From Hoeflea_A sp039025395 (lineage in GTDB: Bacteria; Pseudomonadota; Alphaproteobacteria; Rhizobiales; Rhizobiaceae), in the NCBI GenBank assembly GCA_039025395.1, contig JBCCOK010000022.1:7680-71679 (forward strand): a DNA stretch of 64,000 bases, given 5' to 3'. Each line of letters begins with the position of its first letter. Position 1 is the stretch's first letter. Both the position numbers and the translations under genes were made by a program. Below are positions 1-7,923 of the stretch, in pieces. The notes beneath the pieces are model-generated. The model did not search any database, had not been told where the DNA came from, and worked only from the letters and a program-made list of their open reading frames with translations.

Positions 1-303
1 TTCCGCCTGTTCGTCATCTCCCAGATATCCGGAGTGGATGGCGGCAACTTCGCTCAGATGGGGGGATTTGCAAAGATCCGCGACGACGGCGGAGAAGTCC
101 TCGGCGGCGGGAACGATCCGGGTTGCAGGTCCGTGGCCCGGATGCCAGGGCAGGATGACGGTCGGCAAGGCCCAGACAGGAAAGCCCAGCGTTTCGAGGG
201 CGAAGACCGCGGCCCGGTTGCCGACGGAACCGCGTACCACATGGCTTGAAACAACGATCACGGCCTGCGGACCCGCCGGTTTCTGCGTCGTCGCATCGGA
301 CAT
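1..303 (-). CDS. pdxY: Pyridoxal kinase, N-terminal 101 codons (cut by window edge)
   Basis: Pyridoxal kinase phosphorylates pyridoxal to pyridoxal 5'-phosphate in vitamin B6 salvage. The gene reads leftwards from an ATG at 301-303 and is still open at base 1, so the C-terminal part lies outside the window. Seen in the sequence: a start MSDATTQKPAG, then an early segment VVSSHVVRG followed by VGNRAAVFALETLGF, PTVILPWHPGHG and HSGYLGD. This matches the substrate-binding start of the PdxY/PdxK ribokinase-like family (SSQVVxGxVGN, then a PTVxxxxHxGxG turn and SGYL). The ATP-binding half cannot be seen. It starts 14 nt after the small membrane protein gene 318-566, so the two may be cotranscribed. 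Pyridoxamine kinase is the only serious alternative, within the same family. Confidence 0.85.
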   Translation of the reverse strand, partial: MSDATTQKPAGPQAVIVVSSHVVRGSVGNRAAVFALETLGFPVWALPTVILPWHPGHGPATRIVPAAEDFSAVVADLCKSPHLSEVAAIHSGYLGDDEQAE

Positions 304-317
304 GGCGGACCTTTTGC

Positions 318-566
318 CTAATTGTTCTGGAGGTAGTTGACGAGCCAGAGGATGAGGAGAAACACAGCGATCAGAGACAGAATGCGGCCGATACGGCTGC
401 CCCAGACTTCTATGCGGTCCGACGGGTCGACATCTTCGGCCATGAAGTGGCCTTTCACCGATTTCGATTTTCCCTTTAGCTGCGGCGTGTTGACCAGGCC
501 GCCCTCCTCGTTCACCCGCTTGATATCGCGTTTGGCCTTCTCGACCTTGTCCTGGTTGTCCGACAT
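318..566 (-). CDS. Small membrane protein with one C-terminal transmembrane helix
   Basis: An 82-residue protein of unknown function. The first 58 residues are highly charged (MSDNQDKVEKAKRDIKRVNE), with a lysine-rich middle. Residues 61-79 (RILSLIAVFLLILWLVNYL) form a single hydrophobic helix ending in QNN, so it is probably tail-anchored in the inner membrane with the charged part in the cytoplasm. The start at 566 is chosen over an in-frame start further upstream (692) because AGGA lies 7 nt before this ATG and the upstream extension is not protein-like. It is followed 14 nt later by the pyridoxal kinase gene. No known family was recognised. Confidence 0.65.
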   Translation of the reverse strand: MSDNQDKVEKAKRDIKRVNEEGGLVNTPQLKGKSKSVKGHFMAEDVDPSDRIEVWGSRIGRILSLIAVFLLILWLVNYLQNN

Positions 567-704
567 GTCGGTATCCTGCTTGGTTTGAAGCAGCTTAGAG
601 CCGCCGCGCCGAGAATTGAAGGGCTGAGACCAATCCGGCAGCAAATTCGAACACTCGCCATCTTTGTGTGTTACCCCGGTTGATCGTTCCAAACACCGTG
701 CGTT

Positions 705-1538
705 TCACCTTGAGCCCGCCGGAAAGGCCGCGCTATCGAGGAATTCGACTGCGGTATCCAGCAGCCCGAAGCTCCAAAGTTGCGTATGTCCGGCACCTTC
801 ATAAACCACCAGATGCTTGGGCTCGTTGGCAATATCATAGAGCGCTTGACCGTGGGACAGGGGAATTGTCGCATCTGCACTGCCATGGACAATCAAAAGC
901 GGTTCGTCCACATCGCCAATGCGTGAACGAGACAGAAACGGGTCCCTCATGAGGAGCGATACAGGCAGCCAGGGATAAGCTTGCGCTGCGATGTCCAGTG
1001 CCGCGGTGTAGGGCGCTTCGAGAACCACAGCCCGTGCATCGCGCTCGGCGGCAACGGCGACGGCGACCCCGGTTCCCAGAGATTCGCCGTGCACGACTAT
1101 GGCAGATGAATTCTCCGATGCGCGATCGAAGTGTTCCAATGCATCGGAAACGATGGCGGCTTCGGATGGCTGGCCACCTGCGCCCGGATAGCCACGGTAG
1201 GTTGGTGCGTAAAGTCCGAAACCATTATCGATAATCGATTGAAATCGTCGCGCGCGCCCGGCAAGATTCCCGCCGTTGCCGTGGAAGTACAAGACTGTAG
1301 GTGCTGCCTCATCAGAAGGCGAACTGCGCCAAACAGTCACCGAGGTGCCATCGCGCATTGCAACGGTCTCGGCATAAACATTGTCAAGGCCGTGTTCTTG
1401 GGGGCCGGTGAGGACACCGGACGACCTGAACAGCAAATCGCGCTGAAAGACATACATGAGGGACGCGGCTGCGATATAGAAGACGGCAACGATGGCCGCC
1501 AAGCGCAGGATCGGGCGGATGACTTTGAAGGCGGTCAC
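705..1538 (-). CDS. Membrane-anchored alpha/beta hydrolase
   Basis: A serine hydrolase of the alpha/beta fold, close to the Bem46/YfhR group, 277 residues. Residues 11-31 are a hydrophobic helix (signal anchor), so the catalytic domain probably faces the periplasm. The oxyanion region is FHGNGGNLAGR (85-95). The nucleophile motif GESLG gives Ser153, the acid is Asp222 in HGSADATIP and the base His251 in GAGH, so the triad is complete. The GTG start overlaps the stop of the preceding carboxymuconolactone-decarboxylase-like gene (GTGA, 4 nt), which places it last in the minus arm led by the RpiR regulator. It could cleave an ester or lactone made by that pathway, but members of this group have very varied substrates, so no reaction is assigned. 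Confidence 0.8.
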   Translation of the reverse strand: MTAFKVIRPILRLAAIVAVFYIAAASLMYVFQRDLLFRSSGVLTGPQEHGLDNVYAETVAMRDGTSVTVWRSSPSDEAAPTVLYFHGNGGNLAGRARRFQSIIDNGFGLYAPTYRGYPGAGGQPSEAAIVSDALEHFDRASENSSAIVVHGESLGTGVAVAVAAERDARAVVLEAPYTAALDIAAQAYPWLPVSLLMRDPFLSRSRIGDVDEPLLIVHGSADATIPLSHGQALYDIANEPKHLVVYEGAGHTQLWSFGLLDTAVEFLDSAAFPAGSR

Positions 1539-1915
1539 AGCACGCCTTCTTCCTCCAGTACTTTACGGGCAACGCGGAAACACTCCATTGCCTGGGGTAC
1601 GCCGCAATAAATGCCGACAACGTGAACAATTGCGCGGATTTCCTCCACCGAGACACCGTTGTTGCGGGCGCCGCGGCAGTGGGTCTCCCATTCATGCATT
1701 TTGCCGAGTGCGCCGATCATAGCCAGATTCATCATTGAACGTGTCTTCGGATCGATCGTCTCGTCGCCCCAGCCGAAGCCCCAGCACCATTCTGTCATCG
1801 CTTCCTGAAACGGCCGCGTAAAATGATCGGCGGCGTCGAGGTTCTTTTCAACATACTCCGCGCCAAGTGTGGCCTTGCGCTGCGCAAGGCCCTTTTCAAA
1901 TCGCTGCTTGTCCAT
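1535..1915 (-). CDS. Carboxymuconolactone decarboxylase family protein
   Basis: A small all-helical protein of 126 residues, the usual length for the single-domain CMD family. The signature is visible in HEWETHCRGARNNG (74-87), the segment that in PcaC-type 4-carboxymuconolactone decarboxylases carries the active-site residues, followed by VSVEEIRAIVHVVGIYCG. The AhpD-type CxxC pair is absent, which favours a decarboxylase- or isomerase-like role over peroxidase activity. AGGA lies about 7 nt before the ATG. The gene begins 9 nt after the aldehyde dehydrogenase stop and overlaps the alpha/beta hydrolase start, so it is co-translated in this operon. Together with that hydrolase it resembles a ring- or lactone-processing pair, but the true substrate is unknown. 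Confidence 0.8.
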   Translation of the reverse strand: MDKQRFEKGLAQRKATLGAEYVEKNLDAADHFTRPFQEAMTEWCWGFGWGDETIDPKTRSMMNLAMIGALGKMHEWETHCRGARNNGVSVEEIRAIVHVVGIYCGVPQAMECFRVARKVLEEEGVL

Positions 1916-1924
1916 ATGTGGTTC

Positions 1925-3376
1925 CTATCCGAGCTTGATCGCGACGTTCTTGGTTTGCACGTAATTCCATAGTGCTTCCCGTCCCTTCTCGCGACCGTAA
2001 CCGGATTTTCCGTAACCGCCAAAGGGTGTTTCGACGCCACCGGCATACCATTCGTTGACGAAAACCTGACCGGCGCGCAATTGTCGTGCCGCCTTTGTCG
2101 CACGGTCAATATCGCCTGTGAAAACGCCGCCAACGAGGCCATAGGGAGTGCTGTTGGCGATCGAAATCGCTTCATCGTCTTGAGAAAACTTCATCACCGA
2201 AAGCACCGGGCCGAACACCTCGTCGCGCGCGACCTCCATATCGGCGGCTACGCCTGAAAGGACCGTCGGCTCGAGAAAGAAGCCAGGCCGGTTCATTGGC
2301 CTTCCCCCGGTGGCCACTTGCGCGCCTTCGCGTTGTGCGTGCGAAACCATCTCTGCGGCACGATCGCGTTGTTTGCCGGAAATCATGGCGCCCATATTGG
2401 CGCCGAATTCGGGCCTGTCGATCCCGGGGCCGACAGACATTTCACGTGCCAGATGAACAACACCTTCCAGCAGGCGGTCGTGCACGCTTTCATGCACGAT
2501 AACGCGGGACATGGCGGAACAGACCTGGCCGGCATTGAAATAGATGCCCCAGCGAACATCGTTCATGAAAGCGTCGATATCGGCATCGTCATGGACGATT
2601 GCAGCCGACTTGCCGCCCAGTTCAAGCACGCATGGAACGACGTTCTGGGCAGCTGCTGTGGCGATGGCGATGCCGGTGGGCACCGAACCGGTGAATACGA
2701 TCTGGTTGACATGGCGGTGCGAAGAAAGGGCTGCGCCTGCTTCGGCGCCAAGGCCGCATACAATGTTCACGGCGCCGGCAGGCAGGCCTGCAGCTTCGGC
2801 GGCCAGTGCGATGTAGCGATGGGTCAACGGGTCGAGCTCAGGTGTCTTGACGACACAGGCATTGCCGGTCGCAAGGGCTGCGGAGAGGGAACGGGCGGTC
2901 ATCTCAAGCGGATAGTTCCACGGTATGATCTGCGCCGACACACCGTAGGGCTCATGGGTCGTGAAATCGAAATAGCCGGCACCGAGCGGGATTGATCGGC
3001 CTTCCAGCGTTTCGGCCTGATTGCCGTAATACTCGAAGTAGCGCGCTGCACCTTCGATCTCGAGCCGCGATTCCCAGAGCGGTTTGCCGGCCTCGTGCGT
3101 CAGGACCGGTGCGATCTCATCAATATGCGACAACAGAAAATCGCCCATAGCGCGCACCATGCGGCCACGTTCGACTGGTCGCAGATCCGACAGAACGCCG
3201 CTTTCGTGACATGTCTTTGCATGGGCGACCGCACGACCGATATCTTCTGCATCGGCGATGGCCTGCTCTGCGATCTGCTCCCCGGTTGCCGGATCGACGA
3301 CGCCAAAGCGGCCGGCCCCGCCATCGACGAAGCGCCCACCAATGTAGTTCTGCCAATAGGGCTGGATTTCAGCCAT
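1925..3376 (-). CDS. NAD(P)-dependent aldehyde dehydrogenase
   Basis: A 483-residue aldehyde dehydrogenase that should oxidise an aldehyde to its acid with NAD(P)+ in the cytoplasm. The catalytic set is complete: the cofactor and oxyanion motif IPWNYP (Asn154), the general base Glu252 in LELGG, and the nucleophile Cys286 in NAGQVCSA. The overall pattern is that of the betaine-aldehyde, gamma-aminobutyraldehyde and phenylacetaldehyde dehydrogenases. The start MAEIQPYWQ at 3376 is preferred over one 11 codons upstream because the family begins there. This still overlaps the Rieske oxygenase stop by 8 nt, implying translational coupling. In this cluster it probably oxidises an aldehyde released from an amine skeleton. 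Confidence 0.88.
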   Translation of the reverse strand: MAEIQPYWQNYIGGRFVDGGAGRFGVVDPATGEQIAEQAIADAEDIGRAVAHAKTCHESGVLSDLRPVERGRMVRAMGDFLLSHIDEIAPVLTHEAGKPLWESRLEIEGAARYFEYYGNQAETLEGRSIPLGAGYFDFTTHEPYGVSAQIIPWNYPLEMTARSLSAALATGNACVVKTPELDPLTHRYIALAAEAAGLPAGAVNIVCGLGAEAGAALSSHRHVNQIVFTGSVPTGIAIATAAAQNVVPCVLELGGKSAAIVHDDADIDAFMNDVRWGIYFNAGQVCSAMSRVIVHESVHDRLLEGVVHLAREMSVGPGIDRPEFGANMGAMISGKQRDRAAEMVSHAQREGAQVATGGRPMNRPGFFLEPTVLSGVAADMEVARDEVFGPVLSVMKFSQDDEAISIANSTPYGLVGGVFTGDIDRATKAARQLRAGQVFVNEWYAGGVETPFGGYGKSGYGREKGREALWNYVQTKNVAIKLG

Positions 3377-4460
3377 CAACTGCTTCCCGCATCCATTGCT
3401 GCAGCACATGCACCGAGTGCTCGGAGTTGACGCCGTGTTCCGGATCCAGAACCAGAGGACCGGGTCTGTAACCGCGGCTTCTCAAGCCGCGCTGAACCGA
3501 TTCGACCAAATGAATGTCTTCTTCGACGGTGGTCTGGCGATCCTGAACGGCCAGCTGTTTGACGACTTCGGATTCTTTGCCGCCCACCGTGTACCAGCCG
3601 CGCCACACGACAACGCGGTCGGTGTCGACGGCGCGCCAGTGATAGGTGTTCAGAACATTTCCGGGATAGACCTGGAAGGAAAATTTTGGCCACAGGTACC
3701 AGGAGGAATACGCGCCGGCAAACTCGTTGGCCTCCAGATCGACCGGATAGGTCATTCGGTCAAGATTCTGGCACTCGGTGGTGTGACGCAGGCAATATCC
3801 CTGCGGTTGGATGTCGTAGGTTTCCGGCTTGATCACGCCGTTGGAAAAGGTGTGGTGATTGATCTTGCAATGGTAGCATTCCGAGTAGTTTTCGACAGAA
3901 ACCTTCCAATTGCAGTTCTCCGGGATCTCCACCCACTCCACCGGCTCGAGTTGGTCGTGATGCGGGACGAAAGCCGCCAGCTCTTCGCGCGTGCCCGGAA
4001 ACCACTCATCCATCGGACGGGCATCGGGATCGAGATTGACAAAAAGGAAACCGCAAAAATCCTCAAGTGCGATTTCGCTCAGGCGTATCGCACTGCGGTC
4101 AAAGCCGACGACGGCGCGAATGTTTGGGCCGGCGCGTAGATTTCCGTTCAATTCATAGGTCCACGCGTGATAGGGGCAAACAATCACCCCGGCATTGCCT
4201 TCACCCCTGACCAGCTCATGGGCACGATGCTGGCAGACATTGTAAAAGGCGCGGATCTCGCCTTCCTTGTCGCGGATGCAGAACAGGCTTTGGCCGGCGA
4301 TTTCGAAGGTAAAGTAGTCGCCCGGATTGCGCAGCTGCGAAACATGTCCGGCAAACTGCCAGGTTCGAGCAAAAAGACCTTCCTGCTCAGCACGGAAAAT
4401 GTCCGGATCGGTGTAATATCGGGCGTCGAGCGAGCGGATCAGATCGAGCGTCTCTGACAT
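3369..4460 (-). CDS. Rieske-type ring-hydroxylating oxygenase alpha subunit (CntA/Stc2-like)
   Basis: A 363-residue oxygenase subunit. The Rieske [2Fe-2S] ligands are Cys76-x-His78 and Cys95-x2-His98. The mononuclear iron ligands are in the segment ENYSECYHCKINHH (190-203), with His197 and His202, and Glu190 sits where quaternary-amine oxygenases carry the bridging acid. The short length and this ENYxECYHC form resemble carnitine monooxygenase (CntA/YeaW), glycine betaine monooxygenase and stachydrine demethylase rather than aromatic dioxygenases. Such enzymes remove N-methyl groups or cleave the C-N bond. The start at 4460 (GAGG 8 nt upstream) is chosen because it lies 10 nt after the RpiR stop. 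An in-frame start at 4565 would run into that gene. No reductase partner is encoded nearby. Confidence 0.88.
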   Translation of the reverse strand: MSETLDLIRSLDARYYTDPDIFRAEQEGLFARTWQFAGHVSQLRNPGDYFTFEIAGQSLFCIRDKEGEIRAFYNVCQHRAHELVRGEGNAGVIVCPYHAWTYELNGNLRAGPNIRAVVGFDRSAIRLSEIALEDFCGFLFVNLDPDARPMDEWFPGTREELAAFVPHHDQLEPVEWVEIPENCNWKVSVENYSECYHCKINHHTFSNGVIKPETYDIQPQGYCLRHTTECQNLDRMTYPVDLEANEFAGAYSSWYLWPKFSFQVYPGNVLNTYHWRAVDTDRVVVWRGWYTVGGKESEVVKQLAVQDRQTTVEEDIHLVESVQRGLRSRGYRPGPLVLDPEHGVNSEHSVHVLQQWMREAVDG

Positions 4461-4470
4461 GTCCGGTGCC

Positions 4471-5376
4471 TCATTCGTCGGTGAAATAGATGCCAAGCTT
4501 GTGTCGGCGGGCGTGAAAACGGTCGATATTGGAAATGACGCCCGGTTCCGCATCTGCGATGACAAATGCCATCAGCGTTTCCAGAAGGGCGATGGTCGAA
4601 ACGGAGGATGGGAAGAACTGCGGGGTTTCCGCGTCGACCACGAAGGCATGATCGCTTGCAAGGACGATCGGCGATGCCGGGCTGTCTGAGATGGCAATGA
4701 TCGTTACGCCTTCATCGCGAGCCAGTTCGACGGCTTCAATCACCTCGGTCCGATAGGGTTTGCAGGTGATCGCAATCAGAACGTCGCCGGCCTCGGCGCG
4801 CGCCAGATCATCCGCCGCAACGCTCCCGTAGCGCGGAATTGCCTCGATCGTGTCCACGGCCATATCGGCAAGATAGGTGAAATTGCGGGCGTTCGAGGCG
4901 TTGACGCCGACACCAAGGACAAATGTCCTTCTTGCCGCAACAATGGCATCGGCGGCCAGCTTCAGGTCCGCGTCGCTGGTTGCGGCGAAGGTCTGCTCGA
5001 TGTTGCTGATGGCGCTCGCCGCCATATTTGCATAGAGCCTCGACAATTCGCCGCCCCTTGCCAGGGATTGCAGCCAACGCGCGCGGTCGGGAAAGCTAAT
5101 GGCACCCTTGCGAATTTCCTCGCGAAAGGGCTCGCGGAAGTCCTCGTAGCCATCAAACCCGACGGAACGGGCCATGCGCACCAGCGTATTCGGCTTGACA
5201 TTCGCAGCATCGGCAATCTCGCGGATTGAAGATACGCTGACATCGTTAGGGTTCTCCAAAACATAGGCTGCGGCCTTGCGCGTTTCCGGCGTGAGGTTTT
5301 CAAGCTCAGCCGCAAGCGCGTCGAGAATGGTCTGAGGCGCCAGCGAGGCCGATTCTGGTACGTTCATGTTATTCAT
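4471..5376 (-). CDS. MurR/RpiR-family transcriptional regulator
   Basis: A 301-residue one-component regulator. An N-terminal RpiR helix-turn-helix is seen at residues 30-85 (ETRKAAAYVLENPNDVSV, then IREIADAANVKPNTLVRMAR). A C-terminal SIS domain spans about residues 130-285 and normally binds a phosphosugar or other small ligand. It is the first gene of the minus arm and faces the plus arm across 69 bp that contain GTAC palindromes, so it most likely controls both arms. Members next to amine- or betaine-catabolic genes are known to sense non-sugar ligands, so the SIS fold does not prove sugar sensing. A second ATG at 5367 is an alternative start, and neither has a strong ribosome binding site. 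Confidence 0.88.
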   Translation of the reverse strand: MNNMNVPESASLAPQTILDALAAELENLTPETRKAAAYVLENPNDVSVSSIREIADAANVKPNTLVRMARSVGFDGYEDFREPFREEIRKGAISFPDRARWLQSLARGGELSRLYANMAASAISNIEQTFAATSDADLKLAADAIVAARRTFVLGVGVNASNARNFTYLADMAVDTIEAIPRYGSVAADDLARAEAGDVLIAITCKPYRTEVIEAVELARDEGVTIIAISDSPASPIVLASDHAFVVDAETPQFFPSSVSTIALLETLMAFVIADAEPGVISNIDRFHARRHKLGIYFTDE

Positions 5377-5387
5377 GGTTGACGAGA

Positions 5388-5426
5388 GTACATTTGTACG
5401 ATTAGCCTGTCCATCAAAATTGTACA
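5388..5426. promoter_or_regulatory. Candidate RpiR operators in divergent promoter region
   Basis: The 69-bp gap between the RpiR gene and the flavoprotein gene holds a perfect inverted repeat GTACA-TT-TGTAC (5388-5399) and a second TTGTACA core (TGTACA palindrome at 5421-5426). The shared TGTAC half-site and the position between two divergent operons suggest binding sites for the adjacent regulator. Assignment to RpiR is inference. Confidence 0.5.
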
Positions 5427-5445
5427 GCTGGACGGGAAAAAGCCG

Positions 5446-7923
5446 GTGAGCGTCAAATCAAACGGATCTTTGCCTTCGACCGCCCGCGTTGTCATCGTCG
5501 GTGGCGGCATCATGGGCTGCGGGCTTGCCTACCATCTGGCCCATGAGGGATGGACCGACGTCGTCCTGCTCGAAAAGGCGGAGTTGACTTCCGGGTCGAC
5601 CTGGCATGCTGCGGGGCAAATCACCCACTCGACATCAAGCTTCGGCCTCGGCAGATGCGTCGACTACAATATCGGCCTTTATTCCGGCAGGCTTGAAGAA
5701 GAAACCGGCCAATCAGTCACGTGGCACGGTTGCGGCTCCTTCCGGCTTGCCTATAGCGAAGACGAGATGGACTGGCTGCGCCACACGCTGAGCGTTGGCC
5801 GCGCGCTCGGTTTCAACATCGAACTTGTCGGCAAGGACCGGATTGCGGCGTTGCATCCCTTCTACAATCTCGACGGTGTGTTGGGCGCGCTGCATACACC
5901 CGACGACGGCCATGCCGATCCGTCCGGCATAACCCAGGCTCTGGCGGCGGGCGCACGTCAGCTTGGCGTCAAGATCATCCGCCGCTGCAGGGCAACGGAC
6001 ATAAGGAAAATGCCGACCGGCGAGTGGAAGGTTGCGAGCGACAAGGGCGATATCCTCTGCGAACATGTGGTGAATGCAGGAGGCACCTATGCCCGCCAGA
6101 TGGGCGAATGGAGCGGTCTGCAATTGCCGATGACCTCGATGACGCATCATTACCTTGTTACCGAACGGGTGCCGGAGTTCGAAGACCTTGAGCGTGAACT
6201 GCCGGTTATCCGCGACGATGCGCAGGTGTCAGGCTATATTCGCATGGAGCAGAAATCCGGCCTTATCGGGATTTATGAAAAGGAAAACCCCAATTCGGTG
6301 TGGGAGGATCATTGCCCATGGGAGGCCGAAAACGAGCTTTTCGCGCCCGACTACGATCGCATCATGCCGTGGCTGGAAAACGCAATGGAGCGTATGCCGG
6401 TATTTGCCAAACTCGGAATCAAGCGCGAAGTCCATGGGGCAATCTCGCATCCCCCGGACGGCAATCCGCTGATCGGACCGGCGCCCGGCGTGCAAAACTA
6501 CTGGTGTTGCTGCGGAACGCAGATCGGTATCGGCTGGGGGCCGGGACTGACCCGCGAACTGGCGCACTGGATGGTCCATGGCGCTGCGGATATCTCGATG
6601 CGCGAATATGATCCGCGGCGCTTCGGCGCCTATGCGGACAAGGGCTGGCAGATGACAAAGGCGCGTGAAGACTACTGCCTGCGCCATGAAATTCCCTTTC
6701 CCCACTTCAACCGGCTCGCCGGGCGCCCCGTCAAGCCGAGCCCGCTCTATGAGCGCCTGAAACAAATTGGCGCGGTTTTCGAGGAGGTGTATGGGCATGA
6801 GCGGCCGCGCTGGTTCGCCAGGAACGGAATCGCGCAGCACGATCACTATTCCTTCCGCCGCAACGCGGTGCACGATGTTGTCGGTGCCGAGGTCAAGGCG
6901 GTGCGCGAAGGCGCAGGGATCATGGATATCTCAGCCTTTAGCAAGATCGAGATATGCGGCGGCGATGCCGAGACGTTTCTGGACCGGTTGGTGGCCAACA
7001 AGCTGCCGCAAAAGGCCGGCGGAATTGCGCTTACGCATCTTTTGAACCGGCGCGGACGTATCGAAATCGAACTGACCGTCATCAAGCTGGAAGAGGGCCG
7101 TTACTATCTTGTTTGCGCTGCATTCTTTGAACAAAGACTTCTCGATCATCTGGCCAGATACAGCGCAGGCCGCGACATGGAAATCATCAACCGCTCCGAA
7201 CAATGGGCGGCAATTGCCCTGCAGGGCCCGAAATCGCGTGAGATCCTGGCCGAAAACACGGATAGCGCCCTCGACAATGCCTCATTTCGCTGGCTGACTG
7301 CAAAGCAGATCAGAATAGCGGACCACGATATGTGGGCTCTGCGCATGTCCTATGCCGGTGAGCTCGGATGGGAGATCCACGGGCCTGCCGAGCACATGCT
7401 GGCGGTCTATGAGGCGCTCCATGTCTCGGGAAAGTCCTTCGGGATCGCGGATTACGGCTCATTCGCAATGAATTCGATGCGTATGGAGAAGATGTTCAAG
7501 GGTGCCGGCGAGTTGACCAACGAGGTGACCCTGCCGGAGGCCGATGTCATGCGCTTCGTGAAGATGGACAAAGGTGATTTCGTCGGCAAAGAAAAAACGC
7601 AAGCCAGCCTGGAATCGCCGCTGCCCTGGACCTGCGCCTATCTTCAAATCGAACCGGACGGTATTGAAGACGGCCATGGTGGCGAAGCCGTGCTGCTGGA
7701 CGGTCGTGTCATCGGCTCCACCACCTCCGTGGCCTTCAGCCACAGCACCGGAAATATCCTGGCCTTTGCCTACATCAAGCCTGACGGCGCCATTGCCGGG
7801 ACGCGCCTGAACGTTCTTATAGCCGGTAAACCGCGGGCTGCCATTGTGCTCGATCAACCGGCTTATGACCCGGAAAACCGGCTTCCGCGAACTGATTCCT
7901 TGCTGACGGAAGCGGCCGAGTGA
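5446..7923 (+). CDS. FAD-dependent dimethylglycine/sarcosine dehydrogenase-like protein with GcvT domain
   Basis: An 825-residue two-domain oxidoreductase. The N-terminal DAO-type FAD domain starts with VVIVGGGIMGCGLAYHLA (residues 15-32). SGSTWHAAGQ (49-58) carries His54 at the position of the histidine that binds FAD covalently in dimethylglycine dehydrogenase. The C-terminal half (about 430-825) is an aminomethyltransferase (GcvT-like) domain that in relatives passes the one-carbon unit to tetrahydrofolate. Family role: oxidative N-demethylation of a tertiary or secondary amine. The start is GTG at 5446, and the stop overlaps the next gene (GTGA). Following a Rieske N-demethylase in the same locus, it could take the next demethylation step. 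The natural amine is not known. Confidence 0.88.
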   Translation: MSVKSNGSLPSTARVVIVGGGIMGCGLAYHLAHEGWTDVVLLEKAELTSGSTWHAAGQITHSTSSFGLGRCVDYNIGLYSGRLEEETGQSVTWHGCGSFRLAYSEDEMDWLRHTLSVGRALGFNIELVGKDRIAALHPFYNLDGVLGALHTPDDGHADPSGITQALAAGARQLGVKIIRRCRATDIRKMPTGEWKVASDKGDILCEHVVNAGGTYARQMGEWSGLQLPMTSMTHHYLVTERVPEFEDLERELPVIRDDAQVSGYIRMEQKSGLIGIYEKENPNSVWEDHCPWEAENELFAPDYDRIMPWLENAMERMPVFAKLGIKREVHGAISHPPDGNPLIGPAPGVQNYWCCCGTQIGIGWGPGLTRELAHWMVHGAADISMREYDPRRFGAYADKGWQMTKAREDYCLRHEIPFPHFNRLAGRPVKPSPLYERLKQIGAVFEEVYGHERPRWFARNGIAQHDHYSFRRNAVHDVVGAEVKAVREGAGIMDISAFSKIEICGGDAETFLDRLVANKLPQKAGGIALTHLLNRRGRIEIELTVIKLEEGRYYLVCAAFFEQRLLDHLARYSAGRDMEIINRSEQWAAIALQGPKSREILAENTDSALDNASFRWLTAKQIRIADHDMWALRMSYAGELGWEIHGPAEHMLAVYEALHVSGKSFGIADYGSFAMNSMRMEKMFKGAGELTNEVTLPEADVMRFVKMDKGDFVGKEKTQASLESPLPWTCAYLQIEPDGIEDGHGGEAVLLDGRVIGSTTSVAFSHSTGNILAFAYIKPDGAIAGTRLNVLIAGKPRAAIVLDQPAYDPENRLPRTDSLLTEAAE

